A DNA stretch of 64,000 nt from Nannochloropsis salina CCMP1776. Taxonomy: Eukaryota; Sar; Eustigmatophyceae; Eustigmatales; Monodopsidaceae. Location: the NCBI GenBank assembly GCA_004565275.1, contig SDOX01000175.1, forward strand, positions 210,222 through 274,221, written 5' to 3'. Below the pieces are notes generated by a model. That model was not told the origin of the DNA. It did no database searches and saw only the letters and a list, made by a program, of their open reading frames with translations. A program made the translations under genes and the position numbers. Positions 22,691 through 33,152 of the stretch are shown piece by piece. Position 1 is the first letter of the stretch, and the number at the start of each line of letters is the position of its first letter.

Positions 22691-23706
22691 ATGCGAATAA
22701 ACCGGGCAAAGCAAATGCGGAAATGGCTGCGATTTTATCGCATCGTGTACGGCATCACTCCGCCATATAAGGTATTTATTGAATACTATTGTCAATTTTG
22801 TGGCCATTTTGGAGGACTTAGTTCCCTCTAACCCTAGTGTGTGACAATGTCACTAGGCTACCTGGGTTTTGAAAACGTCAGACTTGCCTAAGGCCTTCTT
22901 TTGTCTTTATCCAGATCCTTGTAGATGGAAATTTTATCCACATGGCCCTAAAGGTTAAAATTGACATCAGAGATCGTCTTAAGAAGATGCTTCTGGTGGA
23001 AAACCTTGCATGCTACGCCCCTCAAGCTGTGCTGGATGAGTTGGCCGCCATGGGTCCTGACTTCAGGGCAGCACATGAGTGGGTGCAAAGCTGCTGCGAT
23101 TTGGTACCACACCCAACCATAGAGACCAATCACAATGACAATGGGAAAAACTATGTTAGCGCAGGAACCGCCATTTGCGCCATGGTGGGAGAGAAGAACA
23201 TTGACAAGTATATGGTGGCCACCCAGGACCAGGAGTTGAAGGCACGGCTTCGAAATGTGCCATCCGTCGCCCTTCTTTTCGTTTCTCGGGCAGTATTTTT
23301 AATGGAAGCACCTTCAATAAGCTCTCGTCTTTTTTCCGCGAAACAAGAGGGAGAAAAATTCCGACTATTGACTGAGGAGGAACGATGTTTGCTAGCCAGC
23401 CTCCGACACATGGAGAAGCCGGTGTTGTCACAAGGTAGTTCCCAAGCAAGCGAGCAGCAACAGAAGGCTCTCACAAGGAGTAGAGTCCGGTTAAAAAAGA
23501 GAGCAAAAGGTCCCAATCCGCTTTCAGTGAAAAAATCTGACAAGGCAAAAGTTCAAAAGGAAAGGAGGGTGCCACAGGACAAACCTGGCAGCAAGAAATA
23601 TACGGGAGGCCAGAAGGGCAATGAAGTAGGAGGAGGCCACGTTAGTTGTGCGAAAAAACGGACGCGTCAGAGGAGAAAAGGAAAGCCTGTCCTAGAGAAG
23701 GAATGA
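22691..23706 (+). CDS. UTP23: UTP23, small-subunit processome PIN-like protein, two exons
   Basis: Nucleolar component of the small-subunit processome, needed for early pre-18S cleavages and snR30 release. Exons are 22691..22771 and 22915..23706 (290 residues; yeast Utp23 has 254). Exon 1 reads MRINRAKQMRKWLRFYR and ends YGITPPYK. Exon 2 continues ILVDGNFIHMALKVKIDI, the family's VLVDGTF motif. The PIN-like core ends with YMVATQDQELKARL and NVPSVALLFVSRAVFLMEAPS. The C-terminal hallmark GPNPLSVKK is present, followed by a Lys/Arg-rich nucleolar tail. As in other UTP23 proteins, the catalytic acids of a true PIN nuclease look incomplete. The 143-bp intron was needed to recover the N-terminus. 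Confidence 0.93.
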
Positions 23707-23948
23707 ATGTGCTTGAATCAGAATTTTTGATGATTACGAAGTACAAATGTAACACGAAATCGCACGCCTTGGTCTTGTGAGAAGTTCTAGTTTGTTTGGT
23801 TCGGGCAAAGAGCGCCTGTCCATCGGTGAGGATAAATGTCCAAGTGCGGATCAATTTAAAATGGAGCTTCGTCATCGCTTGACCGTCGTGATTTACTCTT
23901 CTCTCCCAACAGGTATCTCATCGTAGCCCTGGATCGGATCTTGAGATC

Positions 23949-24989
23949 ATGGCGGAGGAAGAGGACCAGGTAGGCGTGGCAGGCAGCTGCAGTCAGAGAA
24001 CGCAGATCGGCATAGCGACAAGTCCCAGTCATTCGCTCCACGACTGGCATGCACTCCCGCTTGCAGATCGGCCCCGGCTGGTCGATGTTCGCACAGAGGA
24101 AGCTTTTCAGGCGCGGCGTCTTGTCTCAAGCATCAATTTACCTATCGATAACCTTGTAAACCTACTTTTTGAACTTCCAGAGCCAAGTGTAGGTCTGGCG
24201 ATAGTTGCGACTAACTTGGAAGAGGGGGAAAATGCTGCAAAGTTGCTTGATAGCCGGTATTGGCATTGCATACCTTTCATTTTTGTAGAGGATGAAGGTG
24301 AAGAAATGAGTGTGTTGTGGAGATCTGCGGCGACCTTAAGGTTGCTGACGAGCGGGCTAATTTCTCCGCAAGATCGACGTATAATTTACACACCGAACCC
24401 GTTTTTAGTGTCTCATATCGACTTCGTGGAAGAATCTTTGGCTGAAACCCATCTTGTTTCCTCATCACAAGGCTTTTTAACTTGTTGTGACGTTGGGTGT
24501 GGGGCTGGGCGGGATTCTGTGTGGCTAGCGAAACGAGGACGAGGTTGGCTCGTGCGTTGCGTAGATCGTCTACCACGATGTCTAGATAGAGTTCAGTGCT
24601 TAGCATGCAGACACGGCGTGTCTAATCTCATAGAATGTGAAACGTCCCTTGTCCGAGGCGCACGCGTGCACTCTTCCTCGACCTCTCCGTCCTTCGAGAC
24701 AAGAAAGTATGACTTGGTGCTCGCCATCCGCTTCTTCGAAAGAGAATTTCTCACTTCCTTGGGTGAGATGGTGCGACCTGGTGGTGGGTTCTTGTTGTTT
24801 GTGTCGTTTGTGGCCAGAGAGGACGGCGTAGCTTATGAGCATCCGAAAGATCCGAAAAAGGTGCTTCTCGCTGGGGAACTCGTTCAGGTGTTTGGACCCG
24901 GGGGGATGGGCTTTGAGACAGTAGAAAACTGCTCGCAAATTCTACCAGATGGGCGCGTCATGTCGGCATACTTGGCTCGGCGATTATGA
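23949..24989 (+). CDS. Rhodanese-like domain fused to SAM-dependent methyltransferase
   Basis: Single exon of 346 residues. Residues 30-125 follow a rhodanese fold: RPRLVDVRTEEAFQARRL, then SINLPIDNL, then the loop position where the catalytic Cys normally sits. Here the loop reads VATNLEEGENAAKLL, with no Cys, so sulfur transfer is not expected. Residues 180-345 form a class I methyltransferase: CCDVGCGAGRDSVWLAKRG (SAM-binding motif I with acidic D), an acidic end near VDRLPRCLD, YDLVLAIRFFERE and MVRPGGGFLLFVSF. The methyltransferase resembles TehB/thiopurine-type enzymes. The substrate is unknown. The gene follows UTP23 on the same strand after about 240 bp. A fusion through mis-assembly is unlikely because one open frame runs through the whole. 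Confidence 0.8.
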   Translation: MAEEEDQVGVAGSCSQRTQIGIATSPSHSLHDWHALPLADRPRLVDVRTEEAFQARRLVSSINLPIDNLVNLLFELPEPSVGLAIVATNLEEGENAAKLLDSRYWHCIPFIFVEDEGEEMSVLWRSAATLRLLTSGLISPQDRRIIYTPNPFLVSHIDFVEESLAETHLVSSSQGFLTCCDVGCGAGRDSVWLAKRGRGWLVRCVDRLPRCLDRVQCLACRHGVSNLIECETSLVRGARVHSSSTSPSFETRKYDLVLAIRFFEREFLTSLGEMVRPGGGFLLFVSFVAREDGVAYEHPKDPKKVLLAGELVQVFGPGGMGFETVENCSQILPDGRVMSAYLARRL

Positions 24990-25584
24990 TGCGACTGCAT
25001 GTGTTGTCGATGAGTGAAGCCTATTCGATCTCACTTCAAACCGTGTCCCAGAAATAATGAATGAAATTTGTGTACTTTAAATTCTTCCACTTGTCAAAGA
25101 GAATTGCAATTTTTGTTAATATAGATACAACATTTGGATACAACCCTTGCAATACTGAGCACTAAGGTGCCAGTAATGCGCACAGCATCGAGAGTATCTA
25201 AGCACCGATGGAGGAGTGCAGATCGCAAACACGTATCGCAAACACGTCTAGATTGTGAAATGCACTGGCCCTCAAGATTGATAAAATGACAAAATACTTC
25301 AGAATCTCCACGCAATGTAGCATTTCTTTAATATTCTTGAATCAAAACTCAGTAAGCTTGACGATGCTTTCATTTTACCGCTGCCGGGGACCTGAATTTT
25401 AACCTCCCCCCTGCTATAATTTTGCTCATGGTGGCAAACCATCACGTCTCGCCACACTCACTTTCTACCGCATGAAAAAAGATCGGGCAATGGCTTTGAA
25501 CTCCAACCACATACTCAAATATGGCCGGGTACACGATCATAGGTTGGGAGGGCGTCAAAAACAAGGTAGCTTCAAGACAAGATC
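24990..25584. other. Intergenic region with possible 5' exon of the PARN-like gene
   Basis: The region is AT-rich. At 25521 an ATG opens MAGYTIIGWEGVKNK, ending at a possible donor (GTAGCT, 25566). Splicing to an acceptor at about 25612 would give an alternative N-terminus for the downstream nuclease in the same phase. No other gene is supported. Confidence 0.35.
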
Positions 25585-27387
25585 ATGACATACAAATGCC
25601 GGGCTCTACAGGTTATCCTCGGATTATCAGGGTTTGCCACTTCCTCTGGCGTCACATCTATGTACCAAAATCACGTATTTTCATTTATACCAGTGATAAA
25701 TGGACTGCCATGCGGGCGATCCAGCCACTGTAACTCCATTTCTCCTCGTCGAGCAGTAGTGCAATCACAATACGAGGAGGTTTCACGCCTTTCTTTCCCG
25801 GACGTCCTGGAAAAAATTCGCAGTATTGGGAAAGAAGCAGCTTTTTTCTCACTCGACACCGAATTTACGGGATATCGACAGGAGGAGAGAGACGAGTACT
25901 TCGACACTGTCCAAGAGCGCTACTTGAAAAAAAAGAGAGTGGCTGAGCGCTACCTGGTGGTCCAAATGGGCCTGTCAGCTTTTGTTTGGGATAAGGCCCT
26001 AGAGGATTACAAGGCATTCACATGGAACATTCACCTATATCCATCCAAGCTCCAGAGTGAGCGCATCTTCTCCTGCGATGCTTCGAGCCTCAGCTTCTTG
26101 CGGTCTCACAATCTTGACTTCAACCTTTGGGTTGACGGCGTCTCTTTTTTGGCAATCGATCAAGAGGCCAGTCTACGCAAGCAGGTGGAAGACCAGGCAG
26201 AATGGGACCTCAAGGCAAATGCTTACGCAGGCAAGAAGCCCGCGCGAAGTAATCTGGACCCCAATGCGGATGCGGAGACGGTGGAGCTCCACAGGCAGCT
26301 CAAAGAGGCTCTGGACAAGCTCGGGCCAGGTGCGGAACCATTCCTGTTGCCGCAAAACCTATCCTGGTTCAGAAAAAAGATGGTCCAGAACACAATCGGG
26401 CGGCATCCAAGGAAGGCGAATCTGTGGCTCGAAGTTATCGACCCACCAGCTGCAGAGGCGGGAGCAGGGGTGGGACCGACATCAACATCTCTTTCGGCTT
26501 ACAATCTAGAGCAATTTCAAGTCCGCTACGTCGACACTGAGGAGCGAATCAAATGCGTCCAAGCGAAGAAATCCCAAGCGTTGACAGAAATTGAAGATGC
26601 TGCAGGTGCAATGCGCATTTTGAAAGTGATAAAAGATTCAGGCCGCCCCCTAGTAGGCCACAATTTTTTCCTAGACCTGCTCTTCCTCTACACGCACTTC
26701 GTGAAGCCCACTTTACCCGACACAGCCATGGGATTCAAAGCCAAAGTCCAGCATTTTTTCCCCTCGATATATGATACGAAGGTGCTGGCAAAGTCCCTGG
26801 GAGTCACCGACGAGCACGGCGACACAAATCTGGCGGGCCTCTATCGGAAAGAGGGGGGGGGCAGGGTAGCACTTGAAGGGGTTACAGGAGCAGCACATGA
26901 GGCGGGGCACGATGCTTTTATGACGGGCGTGATATTTTCAAGCCTTTTGCGAAGGATAAAGGCAAATTTATCGGAGAATATTAGCGACTGCGGGACGTCT
27001 CCTTGCAGCATGCCCAGCCTCGCGTACGCCGAGAATTGGAGCAATAAGGTATTTATGCGTCTCACAGACGTTGAGAGCTTTGAGCTGCGGAACTTTAAAC
27101 AAATTCCAGACCGGACTCGTGTCTTCCACGTGCGCACGCGAAGCAGCGGTGCTTTGCCCCATTTGCAGCATCACCAGTTGCGCCGGGCATTCTCTTCCCT
27201 TGGCTCCGTCCAAATCAAGGCTTTAGGCAAGCATGAAGCCTATGTGGTTTTCTATGACATAACAAGGCCACCGCCGGAGGTGAGCGAGCTGAAGGAGCTT
27301 GTGTCGTCTTCGGGGGCTGAGGCAGATGAGGGACTTGAGATTGTAACGTATGAGGAGCGCCGCGTGACGTTGGGAATTTTGTGGTGA
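25585..27387 (+). CDS. PARN-like poly(A)-specific 3'-exoribonuclease (CAF1/DEDD family)
   Basis: One open frame of 600 residues. DEDDh exonuclease residues are visible: FFSLDTEFTG (first Asp and Glu), VGHNFFLDLLFLY (second Asp) and HEAGHDAFMTG (His and third Asp). The R3H-like region lies between, as in PARN. YLVVQMGLSAF and NLDFNLWVDGVSFL follow the family. Family enzymes shorten poly(A) tails; in plants a PARN relative (AHG2) acts on mitochondrial poly(A). The first about 60 residues before YEEVSRLSF are rich in Ser/Arg and lack acids, consistent with an organelle leader, but the true start is uncertain: ATG 25585 is used here and a spliced start from 25521 is possible. Gene ends 153 bp from the convergent oxidoreductase. 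Confidence 0.85.
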   Translation: MTYKCRALQVILGLSGFATSSGVTSMYQNHVFSFIPVINGLPCGRSSHCNSISPRRAVVQSQYEEVSRLSFPDVLEKIRSIGKEAAFFSLDTEFTGYRQEERDEYFDTVQERYLKKKRVAERYLVVQMGLSAFVWDKALEDYKAFTWNIHLYPSKLQSERIFSCDASSLSFLRSHNLDFNLWVDGVSFLAIDQEASLRKQVEDQAEWDLKANAYAGKKPARSNLDPNADAETVELHRQLKEALDKLGPGAEPFLLPQNLSWFRKKMVQNTIGRHPRKANLWLEVIDPPAAEAGAGVGPTSTSLSAYNLEQFQVRYVDTEERIKCVQAKKSQALTEIEDAAGAMRILKVIKDSGRPLVGHNFFLDLLFLYTHFVKPTLPDTAMGFKAKVQHFFPSIYDTKVLAKSLGVTDEHGDTNLAGLYRKEGGGRVALEGVTGAAHEAGHDAFMTGVIFSSLLRRIKANLSENISDCGTSPCSMPSLAYAENWSNKVFMRLTDVESFELRNFKQIPDRTRVFHVRTRSSGALPHLQHHQLRRAFSSLGSVQIKALGKHEAYVVFYDITRPPPEVSELKELVSSSGAEADEGLEIVTYEERRVTLGILW

Positions 27388-27540
27388 GGACCCAAGAAAT
27401 CCCATAACAAAGTAATGAAAGTGGGATAGAGTATAACTTACAAGTCTTAAACAACCTGCACAAAACAGATAACGTCACCGTTCTTGTTTTTTTTCACATC
27501 GCTCTACCCTACGTTAAAACTTCTGAATCTGCTTATAAGG

Positions 27541-28716
27541 TCATGATTTGCTCCAACTCTGAGGCCTCTCCCAAAAGGCGTCATCTCGACTCCCTCCGTA
27601 ATACGCTGCTAATACTGTGTCCATCACCTCACTCGTGCGCAGTGCCGACGCCCCCGTGCTGCGACACCTCCATTCGGAGATTTCCTTCATGACACTCCTA
27701 CCTCGCTGGGCCACTTCCCGTGCCCTTTTCCAATCCTGCAGGTCTTCTGTCACTGCGGCGATAAGAGGAAGGTGAACATGGGGAGAGAAGTCAGGGCCGA
27801 AGTTGTCGATGACTTCGATTTCGTCCTCCTCGCCACAGCCCCGTCTTTTCAGAAAGACCGGTCCGTTATCGAATACCGAGAACTTAACACCACCATCAGC
27901 CCCAATAATCTCGATATAGTCCTCGCTGCAATGAGACGAGAAATTCCAAGAGCCAAGTCCCACGGCCCCAGACCCTGTACGAAAGAGCATGCGCACTTGA
28001 TCCTCTACGTGTGTCTCGAATTCATCCAAAGCGGAGTCGTAGGAGGACCCCTTTCCTTTGGTGGAGGCGGCGAGCCCTTTCACATCCTGTAAAGGCCCAA
28101 ACCACCAGTCCAACAGATCCAGCATGTGGCTTCCCAGATCGAGGAAGAGCCCCCCCCCGGCCACCGAGGCGTCCACTCGCCACTCCTCACAGTCGAATCC
28201 TGAAGATGGCCGCGCACAAAATGCGCGTATCTCCGTAATGGGACCTAGTTTGTTTTTGCTTTGTAAAATATCTCTGACGAGCTCAAATTTTGGGAGATGG
28301 CGACGATAATAAGCGACAAACAAGGGCAAGTCCGAATGCTGAAATTCAGATAACATGGCGCGGCATTCAGCAGCAGAACGAGCCATGGGCTTTTCGACCA
28401 ACACCGGCTTTCCCGCAGCCGCGCACAACAGTGCAAGGTCTTTATGCGTGCCTGGAGGTGTGGCTAAGTAAATTGCTTCGACGTCTAGATCTCGAAGAAT
28501 TTCCCGTGCGTCCGTGTAGAAGGATGCCACATTGTGACGACGAGCGAAGGATTCGGCGAGTGCTTTGTTGCGGCGCATTACAGCGACAAGACGGCAGCTT
28601 GGAATTCGGGAGAAAGCAGGGCCCGACTTGCCTTCGACAACATCTCCACATCCGATGACTCCCCAATTTAATATGTCACTAGTTGGGGTAATGGAAGATG
28701 AAGAGGTCATCGACAT
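27541..28716 (-). CDS. Gfo/Idh/MocA-family NAD(P)-dependent oxidoreductase
   Basis: Single exon of 391 residues. The N-terminal Rossmann fold has WGVIGCGDVVEGK (GxGxxx), AIYLATPPGTHKDLAL and the family active-site motif VLVEKPMA, where the Lys acts in hydride transfer. The C-terminal alpha/beta domain includes GGGLFLDLGSHMLDLLDWWFG, whose His is the usual catalytic base in dehydrogenases of this group. Members oxidise sugars, inositols, trans-dihydrodiols or biliverdin; which substrate applies here cannot be told. There is no targeting sequence, so it is probably cytosolic. Resemblance to bacterial sugar dehydrogenases is strong, so a past transfer is possible. The start is the first ATG (MSMTSSSS) before the Rossmann motif. 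Confidence 0.9.
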   Translation of the reverse strand: MSMTSSSSITPTSDILNWGVIGCGDVVEGKSGPAFSRIPSCRLVAVMRRNKALAESFARRHNVASFYTDAREILRDLDVEAIYLATPPGTHKDLALLCAAAGKPVLVEKPMARSAAECRAMLSEFQHSDLPLFVAYYRRHLPKFELVRDILQSKNKLGPITEIRAFCARPSSGFDCEEWRVDASVAGGGLFLDLGSHMLDLLDWWFGPLQDVKGLAASTKGKGSSYDSALDEFETHVEDQVRMLFRTGSGAVGLGSWNFSSHCSEDYIEIIGADGGVKFSVFDNGPVFLKRRGCGEEDEIEVIDNFGPDFSPHVHLPLIAAVTEDLQDWKRAREVAQRGRSVMKEISEWRCRSTGASALRTSEVMDTVLAAYYGGSRDDAFWERPQSWSKS

Positions 28717-29859
28717 TCTCCGAAACGAGATTTATAAGATGGGCGCCCTAGACATAGGATATGACAGCGGAATGATAAATTGTTAATGGCAGAAAATTTA
28801 AAGCTCGACAATAAAAAGGGATTGTATGGAAGGAATCAGTGAGATACGTCCGTCTCCAGGAGATAAACTTTGACGAGGCATTTGTGATACAGCCTCGTCG
28901 TATTTGCTGCAATCATCCTTCCCAAGTACTGAAAATCCTTGTATGGAATAATTGCATCTATTACAAGCGCTCTCTATGTATGATTCGAACCCTTCTTCGC
29001 TCAAACTTCTTTTTATGCATACGCTTCCTCGTGTACGTATGTGCTGTTCCGATTGGATCACACGATCGACTCTCCCTTTGATAAGTGTTAATTTCAGTAT
29101 TTTCTCTGAGGTTTTGGCGCAAAAAATCTTACCCAAGTATATAGCAGCATCATTTTTCATCAAGAAGTAAGCTTTACCACAGCATTTCAAATTATGGGTG
29201 GGCTACGCCATTTCCCCCCCCCGCACGGGTGCATGCACACGATTGACCTTAGTTGAAAGACGAAGATTGTTAGGGGCACGAGCAAATAATACCATTATCT
29301 AAGCTATATATTACGAGAATCGATGCTCTCCACACGCCGACTCGCACATGCGTACGGTGACAGAGCGCTCTGCACGACTATCCTGCAGGTAGTGTACGAA
29401 GCCAGGAGGTTACACTGCACGCTTCTCTGTCACCGTCTCGTCGCTCACGTCGACCGCCTCAATCGTCATATAGATGTCTGAAGGCGTGACAAACGGGGTA
29501 CCACCATCTTTTATTGTATCAGTCTGCCACCTAATCGATAAGATGAGTTGCATTGTTTGCTCTTGGTCTCAACCAAAGTTTATCTCGTTCGTCTTGCTGT
29601 TCATAACAAGTCAGAAGTAAGCCAGGCAGGCCTCGATGATCCTGACTGCCCGAAGCATTTTCCCACTTTTCTTTTCCAATATCGCCTCGCTCAGGAATAT
29701 TTTGCGCATCGACATCAGGATAAATCACAGCCCGCTGCAGTGTATTGGATAAGGGCTGAAAGTGTAGGGTTCCGGTGATATGATTCGAGGTAAGGTTATA
29801 TGGGATAACGGTATTGTGGACGTAGAATCGCAAAGGGCGTGTACCCTACTTAAAATTAC
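28717..29859. promoter_or_regulatory. Divergent spacer between oxidoreductase and AP-3 sigma genes
   Basis: About 1.1 kb, AT-rich, holding promoters for both genes. Frames at 28798-29190 (-) and 29531-29833 (-) have no recognisable content. An inverted repeat lies at 29354-29436 and is listed separately. Confidence 0.4.
29354..29436. repeat. 12-bp perfect inverted repeat with 59-bp loop
   Basis: ACGGTGACAGAG at 29354-29365 is matched by its exact reverse complement CTCTGTCACCGT at 29425-29436. The spacing could allow a hairpin in RNA or a paired protein-binding site. It is upstream of AP-3 sigma and of the oxidoreductase. The function is unknown and chance is possible. Confidence 0.5.
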
Positions 29860-31180
29860 ATGTTCAAATCTTCAAAAGGTGAATATCAGAAATATTGAAC
29901 TTATGAAGTCAATATGATGAGCTTTCCGGTCCAGCATTCTGGCTGCTCGCTACTGATTACCATGAAGTGCTGTGAGGCATTTAGCACCTCGGTGTACGCA
30001 TGCAGTTTACCAAACCAGAACATCATCCTGCATTCACAGGTGTGATAATTGTAAACAATCATGGGCGTCCTCGACTGGTGAAATTGTATCAAAGTGTGGT
30101 ATGTATTTTCTATGTCAAAGCAATAAAAACCTCGTAATTTTTATTGTATGTTAACTCTTCCCCCTTGCCTGTGCACGCCTACACATTTTAATTGTGTTGC
30201 ACGCTCTCCATGTCTGATGCAGACTAAGCTCTTTGTGCGATTGTCTCTCTCCTTTTAATTGGTCATGTCAGATTGGTGAAGAAGCACAACAAAGTGTTAT
30301 TCGCAAAGTATTCCAGCAAGTTGCACAGCGGCCGGATTCATTCTGTAACTACCTTGATGGGAGTATTCCCGAGTGGGGCGAGGGCGTCAAACTAATATAC
30401 CGGCATTACGCTACCCTGTACTTTGTCTTTGCCGTCGATCAACAAGAGAGTGACTTGGGTATACTCGACCTCATACAAGGTTTGACAAACGATAGAAATC
30501 ATAACTGCGAGGATCATATTCGTCTTGTTGCCCATTAGCTTATTGATGTTTGAGAGATAGTGATATCGTGTTTAATCATTTCGAATTTTATTCATTCTGG
30601 CCATTTATTGTACCTAGTTTTCGTGGAGGCTCTGGATAAATGCTTCGAAAACGTTTGCGAGCTGGACCTCATCTTTCATAGCGACAAGGTTTGTATTGTA
30701 TGCGATTTCGATTCAAGGGTTTTCTCCTAGTACTTTGACCAATCAAATTTTACGAATTTGAATTATTATTATGACGTTTCTTCCAGGTTCACTACGTGTT
30801 GGACGAGATCATTATGGCCGGGATGGTTCTTGAGACGAATATAATTCATATTCTTCAAGTCATCAATGATCAGAACCGTCTTCACGCGCAAAGTCAAAAA
30901 ACAAGCGCTTCAAGCACCAAAGTACGCACTCCAACAATCGGTCCAGCTTCTTCGGGAAGGGGAGTGCCTCGCTAGCTCTACATTTTTTTAAAAAATAATT
31001 GTGGACTCAAAAATGCTTCGCTTATTGATATAACAAGACAGAAAACTGATCACTGTTTCATTTTTGTTGTGTTTGAAGATTCCCCCGGAGGCTTTGACCT
31101 ATTCCTTAGGAGAAGGTCTGGTAGTAGTCCTCTGCGAAGGAGACAAAACTTCAAATGCCTTGGAAGCAAAGTGCTATTGA
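29860..31180 (+). CDS. AP3S: AP-3 adaptor complex sigma subunit, six exons
   Basis: Small subunit of the AP-3 coat that sorts cargo from Golgi/endosomes to the vacuole or lysosome-related organelles. Proposed exons: 29860..29878, 30040..30098, 30272..30479, 30618..30688, 30787..30921 and 31079..31180, giving 197 residues (human AP3S1 has 193). Motifs are VNNHGRPRLVKLYQ, LIYRHYATLYFVFAVD, ESDLGILDLIQ, FVEALDKCFENVCELDLIFH, and VHYVLDEIIMAGMVLETN, which are AP-3-specific within the sigma family. The 19-nt first exon is the least certain; it was placed by donor, phase and length. If the donor at 30922 is not used, the protein instead ends at TAG 30973-30975 with a short Ser/Pro tail. Confidence 0.88.
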
Positions 31181-31634
31181 CCACATTTCAATGACAGATG
31201 CCTTCTTGTCCAGTAATCTAAACAGGGCGAAATCAACAATCTCCAAGTTTCGTACCAGTCTTCCTAGTAATGAAAACCTTTTAAGAAACATCTCCATCAA
31301 AACCCCAATATATTTTCTTTGCTTTTCCCCCTTTAGAGCATTTTTAATTCTTCTTGTGAGCAGGAAATGGAAAACTCATAGGAATATTGGAGAAAGATGA
31401 TGGATTTTGTGGAATTTGGTTGCATAAGAAGGTGACATTTTTGGACGCCACTACACATTTTGTGTTCTGATAACAGGCAATTTCATGAGAAAGAAATCCA
31501 GCTCAATCTCTTGGAGCAACGAGAAAAGTTATGTTTCAGAGTACATATATCTAAAGTGTGTTGTCATTTTTATTAATTTCCTTCGAACTGCATCGCACAA
31601 AGCAGAGATGTATCTTTGGTGTTCACGACCCCTT
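31181..31634. other. Convergent 3' spacer
   Basis: AT-rich region between the ends of AP-3 sigma (+) and the DHRS12-like gene (-). The frame at 31485-31907 (+) overlaps the antisense of the last DHRS12 exon and is considered fortuitous. Nothing else is seen. Confidence 0.5.
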
Positions 31635-33152
31635 TTATTTCATGGAGTCATCATGCTTGTCTCCAATTACACGTTTGCAAAAGTCGATAAGGTTTTCGTA
31701 ATCGTTCCGTTCCGGCTTTGTATTCGCAAATGGAAGATTTGTCCATCTTGCTTTGCGATCGAAGAAGAATTTACCTGTCGTTTTTTCACCCTTATCAGAA
31801 GCTGCCAACCAAACTATCGTATCTGCACCCTGAGACTCCGATCGCAAACGTTTGCCCATGAGCCTGAAAAGATAGTGTGTTATGTTGTGAGCAGGAGTTG
31901 GTTATGAACAGCACGCGCTTCAACTTTCGTGCCATTCGGCAATCTATGAATGAATTCCCATGTAGCGCTTCTATTGTCTGTTCGTCAAGAGATGAGATTC
32001 GCGCACAATCCGTTGGCTGGCAGAATATCCCACATTCATCTTTCACATTCTTTAATCGACGTCCTGACTTGAATTTTTTCCTCTGATACAGCTACCCTTC
32101 CATTACTTACTTATAAAATCCCTGCATTGGGCCGGCCGACCGAAGCAAAGGCGTATCAACCCAACCTGGATGAACGGAGTTCACTACGATCTTTTCGTGT
32201 TTCAGCTCATCAGCCCAGATTTCCGTAAGCATCACTCGCGCTCGATGGTGTTGAGAGTAGACAGCTGCACCATCATAGGGACTAATATTTTCCTCCTCCT
32301 CTAGACATTTTAACTTGAATTGGGATGCTAGCATACCAGCGGAAACGACATTTATAATACGGGAAGGTGCATTGAGCTTTAAAACAGGAAGAAGGCCGCG
32401 AGTAAGACCATAAAAGCCCAGCAAATTGGTAGCCTGAGCGAGCTCGAACCCTTCTGATGTCAACATTCGCTCACTTTGCATAGTGGCAGCATTATTGATA
32501 AGCACATGCAAAGGCTTGCCGCTCGCTGCGAATTCATTCGTAAATGTCTGAATTTGCTTTAACGAAGACAGATCAACCACATGTAGATGCACGTCTTTAT
32601 TTCCTGTAACGGATTGAATATCCGTGACCGCTCGCTCCCCTTTTTCCCGGGACCGGCACAATATGTGAACGGTGGCTCCGAGTTCCGCCAAAGTCTGAGC
32701 TGCACTTCTGCCTATACCAGCATTCCCTCCGGCAATCAGCACGACTCGTCCTCTCAAATTAACATCCAAGTCTTCCTTGTCGAAACAAAGGGAACGTGCC
32801 TTGAACCCCAACGAGGTATGAGATGGGTCTAGAAAGTAGAAAAGCATCCCTAAGCATGATTGAGAATTGAAGAGATATAAGAGAGGTATACTTCAGTTCA
32901 CAATTCACTTTATACTCCCTTTATGTATGATCTAGTTATAATTGATCAATGCGATTCTACCCAAGGAACAGAGGCAGCCACAAAGCATTCTGCTGTCTTC
33001 ATCCACGTACCCGGCACGGAATATGTATAATCCGGCAGATGCTTGCCGATAAACTTGGAGATCATAACGTCAATCCTGAAAGCAGTAACAGCAGGAATAA
33101 ATGAGGTGATGATTGCCAGCAATAGTAAAACGAGATACTGGACTAGGCGCAT
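31635..33152 (-). CDS. DHRS12-like short-chain dehydrogenase with N-terminal hydrophobic leader, three exons
   Basis: Classical SDR fold. Minus-strand exons are 33152..33011, 32828..32111 and 31863..31635; donors GTACGT and GTAAGT, phases exact, 362 residues (human DHRS12 about 317). Exon 1 encodes MRLVQYLVLLLLAIITSF and then AVTAFRID, a signal or anchor with a Phe after Ala as in plastid or ER entry signals. The cofactor motif is IAGGNAGIGRSAAQ; LHVLINNAATM carries the catalytic Asn and INVVSAGML the Ser. The C-terminal block (RLRSESQGADTIVWLA, GKFFFDRKARWTNLPFA) is specific to DHRS12 orthologues. The usual YxxxK reads YSQHH, so His replaces the catalytic Lys. The substrate is unknown. Translation could also start at 32847 without exon 1. 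Confidence 0.85.

Noticed and set aside
28960-29010. ATTCGAACCC as a tRNA T-loop on the minus strand
   Set aside because: The flanking bases do not form a T-stem and no anticodon or acceptor stem can be built around it.
31485-31907. 140-codon plus-strand frame with hydrophobic character
   Set aside because: Its second half is the antisense of the well-supported last DHRS12 exon; the first half has no family features.
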